39,122 bases of DNA, taken from Comamonadaceae bacterium (GTDB lineage: Bacteria; Pseudomonadota; Gammaproteobacteria; Burkholderiales; Burkholderiaceae_C). Position numbers and translations under genes: made by a program. The stretch covers positions 1-39,122 of the forward strand of contig JAIXOZ010000051.1 of NCBI GenBank assembly GCA_027486495.1, written 5' to 3'. The notes beneath the pieces were generated by a model. It saw nothing but the letters and a program-made list of their open reading frames with translations, did no database searches and was not told the origin of the DNA. Below are positions 34,406-39,122 of the stretch, piece after piece (position 1 is the first letter of the stretch; every line of letters begins with the position of its first letter).

Positions 34406-35907
34406 CTGCGGCACCTGACATGAAGCCGTTGCCCGAGCAATTGGATGTGCTGATCATCGGCGCCGGTATTTCTGGCGTCGGTGCCGCCTGCCACCTGCAA
34501 AAGCAATGTCCGGACAAGCGTTTTGCGTTGGTCGAGGCTCAGGCCAGTTTTGGCGGCACTTGGCTAACGCACAACTACCCCGGCGTTCGTTCGGACAGTG
34601 ACTTGTTCACCTTTGGCTACCGATTCAAGCCTTGGCGCGGCAATCCGATCGCCAGTGGCGATCAAATCTTGAACTACATGAACGAAGTCATCGATGAACA
34701 CGGCTTGGCGGGACAGATCCATTGCCGACACCGTGTGACCTCGGCTCGGTGGTCTTCTGGAGACGCCAACTGGCACGTGGAGATCCTGCACACGCCACAA
34801 GAGGGCAAACCTGTCATCCGCCATGTGCGCTGTCAGTTTTTATGGATGTGCCAAGGTTACTACAGTCACGCCGAAGGTTATACCCCGCAATGGTCCGGCA
34901 TGGCCGACTTTGCCGGACGCATCGTCCACCCTCAGCAATGGCCGAAAGACATCGATCTGACCGGCCAGCGTGTGGTGGTGATCGGTTCAGGCGCGACCGC
35001 CGCAACACTGGTGCCGTCCCTGGCGGGCACCTGTGCGCATGTGACCATGCTTCAGCGTTCACCCACCTGGTTTGCAACTGGGCGTAACGCCAATGAACTG
35101 GCCGATACGCTGCGCGCACTGGACATACCGCACGAATGGACCCATGAAATCGTGCGCCGCAAAGTACTTTTTGACCAAGCCCACATACAGCGGCGCTGTG
35201 TGCAAGAACCCGATGCTGTGGCGGCTGAACTGCTTGCCGCAGTCAGGGAGGCACTCGGCCCCGAACACGCACACTTAGTCGATGTCCATTTCAAGCCGGC
35301 CTATCGTCCATGGCAACAGCGTTTAGCCTTTGTGCCCGATGGAGACCTCTTCAAAGCAATACGCCATGGACAGGCCAGTGTTCTAACAGGTTCTATTGAG
35401 CGCCTCGTGCCAGAAGGCATTCGCCTGAGCAACGGTGAGACTGTGCCCGCCGATGTGATTGTGACTGCCACAGGTTTTAACCTGAACGTATTGGGTGACA
35501 TTGATTTCCAAGTCGATGGCAAGCCGCTGGACTTCGCGGGCAGTGTCACTTGGCGCGGTGCCATGTTCACCGGCTTGCCCAATTTGCTGTGGGTGTTCGG
35601 CTATTTCCGTGCCAGTTGGACGCTGCGCGCTGACTTGCTGGGCGATTTTTTCTGCAAGCTTTTGAAGCACATGGACCAACACAAATTGCGCAGTGTGGTG
35701 CCAGAGCTTCGAGCTGAAGACCAAGACATGACCTTGAGCCCTTGGGTGCGGCCCGACAACTTCAATCCCGGTTACCTGGGCCGAAGCATGCACCAGTTGC
35801 CGCGCCAGGGTGATCGTGCTCCCTGGTTGCACCTGCAAGACTACTCAATCGACAAGAACGATCTTCCAGTGGCCGCACTTGATGACGGCTCTTTGATTTT
35901 TAACTGA
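34402..35907 (+). CDS. Flavin monooxygenase, Baeyer-Villiger type
   Basis: A 501-residue class B flavoprotein monooxygenase. The FAD-binding GAGISG is at 20-25, the GGTWLTHNYPGVRSDSD block follows, the NADPH-binding GSGATA is at 195-200, and the Baeyer-Villiger fingerprint FxGxxxHxxxWP is met exactly by FAGRIVHPQQWP at 170-181. TATGFN is near the C-terminal side. Such enzymes insert oxygen next to a carbonyl to give an ester or lactone. Coupling to the P450 and the nearby esterase fits oxidation, ester formation and hydrolysis. N- or S-oxidation cannot be excluded. Confidence 0.88.
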   Translation: MTAAPDMKPLPEQLDVLIIGAGISGVGAACHLQKQCPDKRFALVEAQASFGGTWLTHNYPGVRSDSDLFTFGYRFKPWRGNPIASGDQILNYMNEVIDEHGLAGQIHCRHRVTSARWSSGDANWHVEILHTPQEGKPVIRHVRCQFLWMCQGYYSHAEGYTPQWSGMADFAGRIVHPQQWPKDIDLTGQRVVVIGSGATAATLVPSLAGTCAHVTMLQRSPTWFATGRNANELADTLRALDIPHEWTHEIVRRKVLFDQAHIQRRCVQEPDAVAAELLAAVREALGPEHAHLVDVHFKPAYRPWQQRLAFVPDGDLFKAIRHGQASVLTGSIERLVPEGIRLSNGETVPADVIVTATGFNLNVLGDIDFQVDGKPLDFAGSVTWRGAMFTGLPNLLWVFGYFRASWTLRADLLGDFFCKLLKHMDQHKLRSVVPELRAEDQDMTLSPWVRPDNFNPGYLGRSMHQLPRQGDRAPWLHLQDYSIDKNDLPVAALDDGSLIFN

Positions 35908-35960
35908 GTTTTTCTCAACGTACCTAGAAAATTTTCACCACCACAACCAGGAGACACTTC

Positions 35961-36932
35961 ATGACCAATGCACTGACTCGCCGCCAGACCCTGCAAGCGT
36001 TGGGGGCCAGCTTGCTGCCCATGCCGCTGATAGCGGCCGCGCAAGCCGCTTTTCCCAACAAGCCCGTTCGCATCATCGTGCCCTTGCCTGCTAGCGGAGC
36101 AGCCGATGTGTCGGTGCGAATCTTGACAGAATTCATGCAACAGCCTCTGGGTCAAAGCCTTGTGGTGGAAAACCGACCTGGTGGGATTTACCAAATCGGT
36201 ATTCAGGCCATCACCAGCGCTCCCGCGGATGGTTACACCCTGATTCACCTCAATGCAACCATGTGCGCCGTGCAGGCTTCGCTCAAACGCTTTGACATGC
36301 TCAAACAACTCATTCCGGTGGGGTTGATGGGCTCAACCGATGCCATGCTTTGCATTGCCAACAATGCTCCGTTCAGGACTACACAAGAAATGGTGGCATG
36401 GGGCAAGGCCAACCCCGGCAAGCTCAACTATGGCTCCACAGGTCCGGGCTCGATGGAACACTTGAGCATGGTCAGCATCATGCAACGTGTCGGCATCACG
36501 GGTAACAACATTCCATTCAAAGGCGGTCCAGATGGTGCCTTGGCTCTGGCCCAAGGCGAGATCCAAGCCATGGCATTGCCAGCGCCACTGATCATCCAGT
36601 TCAGAGACAAAATCAAACCTGTGATTGCCCTGACGGAGCAACGCATCGGTTTCTTGCCTGATTTGCCCACCGCCAAAGAACAGGGGCTGGATATCCCCAC
36701 GGTGAATTACTGGGGGGGGCTGGCGGTTCCTGTTGGCACACCCACAGCTGTCGTCGAGACCCTTGAAAAAGCCATGAGCGTTGCCGTGAATAATCCAGGA
36801 TTGTCACAACGTTACATTCCATTGGGACTGAATGCACGATTTGCAGGAGGCTCCGCATTCAAAACCATCATCGAACGTGACCTGCAGTGGTTGGGCGATG
36901 CGGTCAAGTCGGCCAATTTGCAACTGAGCTGA
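35961..36932 (+). CDS. Bug-family (TctC-like) solute-binding protein
   Basis: A 323-residue periplasmic receptor. MTNALTRRQTLQALGASLLP followed by a hydrophobic stretch and AQAA is a twin-arginine-like export signal. The mature part begins FPNKPVRIIVPLPASGAADV, then ADGYTLI, NYGSTGPGS, FKGGPDGALAL and LPDLPTAKEQGLDIP, all Bug signatures. AGGAGACAC precedes the ATG, the same leader as the receptor at 18835. It probably delivers a pathway substrate or acid. No membrane partners are in the window. Confidence 0.92.
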   Translation: MTNALTRRQTLQALGASLLPMPLIAAAQAAFPNKPVRIIVPLPASGAADVSVRILTEFMQQPLGQSLVVENRPGGIYQIGIQAITSAPADGYTLIHLNATMCAVQASLKRFDMLKQLIPVGLMGSTDAMLCIANNAPFRTTQEMVAWGKANPGKLNYGSTGPGSMEHLSMVSIMQRVGITGNNIPFKGGPDGALALAQGEIQAMALPAPLIIQFRDKIKPVIALTEQRIGFLPDLPTAKEQGLDIPTVNYWGGLAVPVGTPTAVVETLEKAMSVAVNNPGLSQRYIPLGLNARFAGGSAFKTIIERDLQWLGDAVKSANLQLS

Positions 36933-36947
36933 TGGACTCAAGCCAAT

Positions 36948-36974
36948 AGCGGGCCCGCCTATCGCTTGCCCGCT
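36948..36974 (+). terminator. Weak hairpin between receptor and esterase genes
   Basis: A 7-bp stem AGCGGGC/GCCCGCT with a 13-nt loop is followed only by TTGT. It may be a partial attenuator or a processing site. The short T-run makes full termination unlikely. Confidence 0.3.
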
Positions 36975-37005
36975 TTGTAGCCTCATCACTCACCCGTTGC
37001 ATGTC

Positions 37006-37971
37006 ATGACTACCTACCCGGATCCTGCCTTGCTGCACCCTGGCAGCATTCCACCAGACATCCACCAGCGAAACGCGCTCATCGCCCAAGCGATGGCTGC
37101 GATGCCCGAGTGGTGGGAGATTGGAGCGCCCGCTTTTCGCCAGAAACAGCGCGAGGGAGCAGGCGTTTTTCCACCCGTGGTTTTCAGCGAGCGCGCCCAT
37201 ACACGAACCATTGGTGGCCCGGCAGGCCCCTTGCGCTTGCGTGAATTTCTACCAGCCCAAGGCCAAGCCCGTGGCGTTTACCTGCACATGCATGGCGGCG
37301 GTTGGGTCATTGGTGGGGCCGACATGCAAGACACCATGCTGTTGGCACTGGCGGACCATGCGCAGGTGGTGGTGCTGAGTGTGCATTACCGACTCGCCCC
37401 CGAGCACCCTTATCCTGCAGCCCCTGACGACTGCCAAGCAGCCGCACTTTGGCTGTTGGATCACTGCTCTGAACTTTACGGGACCGATCAGTTGCTCATT
37501 GGCGGCGAATCCGCCGGAGCTCACCTCAGTGCCGTCACCTTGCTGCGCTTGCGCCAACAACTTGGGTATTGCCCCTTTGCAGGTGCAAATTTCAATTTCG
37601 GCCTGTTCGACATGGCATTGACGCCCAGTGCGCGTGCCTTTGGTGATGAACGGCTGTTTTTGCGCACGATCGACATGGTTCAATTTCGGGAAGCATTTTT
37701 ACCAGGAGAACAAAACCTGCGTGACCCGGATATTTCCCCCCTTTATGGTGACCTTCAGAATTTATGCCCTGCGCTTTTCACGATTGGTACGCGGGACGCC
37801 CTCCTAGACGACAGTCTGTTCATGCATGCGCGATGGTTGGCGGCTGGGAATGCAGGGCAACTCGATGTCTATCCAGGCGCACCTCATGTGTTCTTTCGGT
37901 TGGGTGATGCACACGGCCAAAGTTCCATGACAAAGCAAATTCAATTTATACGAGACCCATTGCAACGATAA
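37006..37971 (+). CDS. Alpha/beta hydrolase, HSL-family esterase
   Basis: A 321-residue serine esterase. The oxyanion-hole HGGG is at 96-99, the nucleophile S169 is in GGESAG, the acid D264 is in GTRDALLDD and H294 is in GAPHVFF: a complete triad of the hormone-sensitive-lipase family. There is no signal peptide, so it is cytoplasmic. The ATG at 37006 (MTTYPDPALL) is preferred to a TTG nine nt upstream. In this operon it is the natural enzyme to hydrolyse an ester or lactone from the Baeyer-Villiger monooxygenase. Confidence 0.91.
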   Translation: MTTYPDPALLHPGSIPPDIHQRNALIAQAMAAMPEWWEIGAPAFRQKQREGAGVFPPVVFSERAHTRTIGGPAGPLRLREFLPAQGQARGVYLHMHGGGWVIGGADMQDTMLLALADHAQVVVLSVHYRLAPEHPYPAAPDDCQAAALWLLDHCSELYGTDQLLIGGESAGAHLSAVTLLRLRQQLGYCPFAGANFNFGLFDMALTPSARAFGDERLFLRTIDMVQFREAFLPGEQNLRDPDISPLYGDLQNLCPALFTIGTRDALLDDSLFMHARWLAAGNAGQLDVYPGAPHVFFRLGDAHGQSSMTKQIQFIRDPLQR

Positions 37972-37992
37972 GCATTTATGACAGGAGACAAA

Positions 37993-38961
37993 ATGACCCT
38001 CTCTCGCATATTCAGCAAAATTCTATTGCTCACTTGTGCTTTTGGCGCTGGTTCCTCGCTCGCCTCATACCCCGACCGCCCCATCAAGCTTGTGGTCCCT
38101 TTTCCCGCGGCAGGCAGCACCGATTTGGTTGCACGCGCTTTATCAGCAGAGCTGGGCGCCACCTTGGGTCAGCAAATCGTTGTAGAGAACAGAGCGGGTG
38201 CGGGCAGCCTGATCGGTTCCGAAGCCGTGGCAAAAGCGGCGCCCGACGGCTACACCATCCTGATGGCCGGTCTGACAAACGTCTTTTTGCCTTACGTCTT
38301 CAAAGACCTGAAGTGGAGTCCGATGGATGACTTTGTGGGTATAGGTCTGGTAGCTGATATTCCAAATGTCATAGCAGTCAATTCAAAAACACCTTACATG
38401 TCTCTGAGCGGCCTCGTTGCGGCTGATAAAGCCAAACCGGCTTCGATGTCGTTTGGCTCAGCTGGGGTTGCCACGCCATCGCACTTGGTCTGCGAAATGG
38501 TGAACCATCAGACCCAAATCAAGCTGCAGCATATTCCCTACAAAGGCAATGCGCCTGCAGTCAACGACCTCATGGCTGGCCATATTCCAGTGATGTGCAA
38601 CAACCTCGGTGGCACTCTGCCTTTCATGCAGAGTGGACAAATTCGAATCCTCGCCCAAACTGGCAGAACCCGTTCAGCCGCCGTACCCGATGTTCCGACC
38701 TTCAGTGAGCTTGGATTGCCTGGACTCGATGCAGGACTTTTGATGGGACTGGCCGCGCCCAAAGGCACGCCAAAACAAGTGATCGACACCTTGAACGCAG
38801 CACTCACCAAAGTGATGGCCATGCCAACCGTCAGGGAAAAACTCGCCAAGCTGGGAGCTACCCCACTGAACCCGTCACCGACAGCATTCGTCGAGCGCGT
38901 CCAAGCTGATCGCAAGGCCTGGGACCCTGTTCTGAAAACGCTTGATCTGAGGCCAAACTGA
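37993..38961 (+). CDS. Bug-family (TctC-like) solute-binding protein
   Basis: A 322-residue periplasmic receptor, third of its kind in the window. A Sec signal peptide runs from MTLSRIFSKILLLTCAFGAG to about SLAS; the mature part starts YPDRPIKLVVPFPAAGSTDL, with APDGYTIL, SFGSAGVATPSH, YKGNAPAVNDL and VPDVPTFSELGLPG. The ATG at 37993 is chosen over 37978 because AGGAG (37982-37986) sits between them at proper spacing. The gene follows the esterase by 21 nt and ends block B. The last 161 nt of the window contain no clear gene. Confidence 0.92.
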   Translation: MTLSRIFSKILLLTCAFGAGSSLASYPDRPIKLVVPFPAAGSTDLVARALSAELGATLGQQIVVENRAGAGSLIGSEAVAKAAPDGYTILMAGLTNVFLPYVFKDLKWSPMDDFVGIGLVADIPNVIAVNSKTPYMSLSGLVAADKAKPASMSFGSAGVATPSHLVCEMVNHQTQIKLQHIPYKGNAPAVNDLMAGHIPVMCNNLGGTLPFMQSGQIRILAQTGRTRSAAVPDVPTFSELGLPGLDAGLLMGLAAPKGTPKQVIDTLNAALTKVMAMPTVREKLAKLGATPLNPSPTAFVERVQADRKAWDPVLKTLDLRPN

Positions 38962-39050
38962 CTTGCCCGAGATTTTTAAGTGACTCCAGACAGAAAGTCA
39001 TCACACCACTGCCAAAGTCCATGTCGGATTAAGTCGAGCGGTTGATTCAC

Positions 39051-39122
39051 TTACCGTTTGCCACCGCGCTTGTTGCGCCTCCAAGAGTGACATGTGGTCA
39101 AGATGACCATACCGACGAAGCA
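39051..39122 (-). CDS. Possible 3' end of a minus-strand gene, window-truncated
   Basis: A minus-strand frame open from the window edge encodes 23 residues ending HSWRRNKRGGKR and a stop at 39051-39053. The basic tail resembles the C-terminus of a small basic or transposase-like protein, but I cannot identify it from so few residues. It could be chance. Confidence 0.15.
   Translation of the reverse strand, partial: CFVGMVILTTCHSWRRNKRGGKR

Overview
The window looks like a chromosome segment of a betaproteobacterium of the Comamonadaceae type (Limnohabitans/Rhodoferax/Polaromonas/Acidovorax-like). This rests on protein style, the ribF-ileS-lspA order, the HNH gene beside ribF, and several Bug-type solute-binding proteins. 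The genus is inferred, not proven.

Left part (1-14.4 kb), housekeeping: the 3' end of trxB, rpmB-rpmG, a membrane fatty-acid desaturase, rsmB, a DUF1653 gene, purN, a PimC/PimD-like acyl-CoA dehydrogenase pair, a small exported ATP-dependent DNA ligase, an HNH nuclease, then ribF-ileS-lspA. Two copies of an unusual hairpin lie just downstream of trxB and of the second dehydrogenase. They share an identical 26-nt core, but their 24-28-bp stems are unrelated in sequence.

Junction (14.4-16.5 kb), gene-poor scar tissue: a broken IS21-type istA fragment, a truncated unknown gene, a 57-bp near-MITE palindrome whose arms match the IS21 end, and a 45-nt exact 3' portion of a tRNA-Val(CAC) gene on the minus strand. 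It is followed by about 650 bp of AT-rich DNA with direct and inverted repeats. The tRNA fragment points its CCA end toward the housekeeping side, as expected for one attachment site of an integrated element that fills the rest of the window.

Right part (16.5-39.1 kb), a catabolic island. Block A: an IclR regulator diverges from acyl-CoA dehydrogenase - Bug receptor - acyl-CoA dehydrogenase - ADP-forming acyl-CoA synthetase - two tandem DUF1254/DUF1214 proteins - AMP-forming acyl-CoA ligase. An alkyl sulfatase lies convergent to this block. Block B: TetR - Zn alcohol dehydrogenase - SDR - [2Fe-2S] ferredoxin - CYP153-like P450 - Baeyer-Villiger-type flavin monooxygenase - Bug receptor - HSL-family esterase - Bug receptor.

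Together the genes suggest a route in which an alkyl or alicyclic compound, or its sulfate ester, is hydroxylated or desulfated to an alcohol. The alcohol is oxidised to a carbonyl, converted to an ester or lactone by the BVMO, hydrolysed, activated to a CoA thioester and fed to beta-oxidation. The substrate cannot be read from the sequence. No ferredoxin reductase, TctA/TctB membrane subunits, enoyl-CoA hydratase or thiolase is present in the window.
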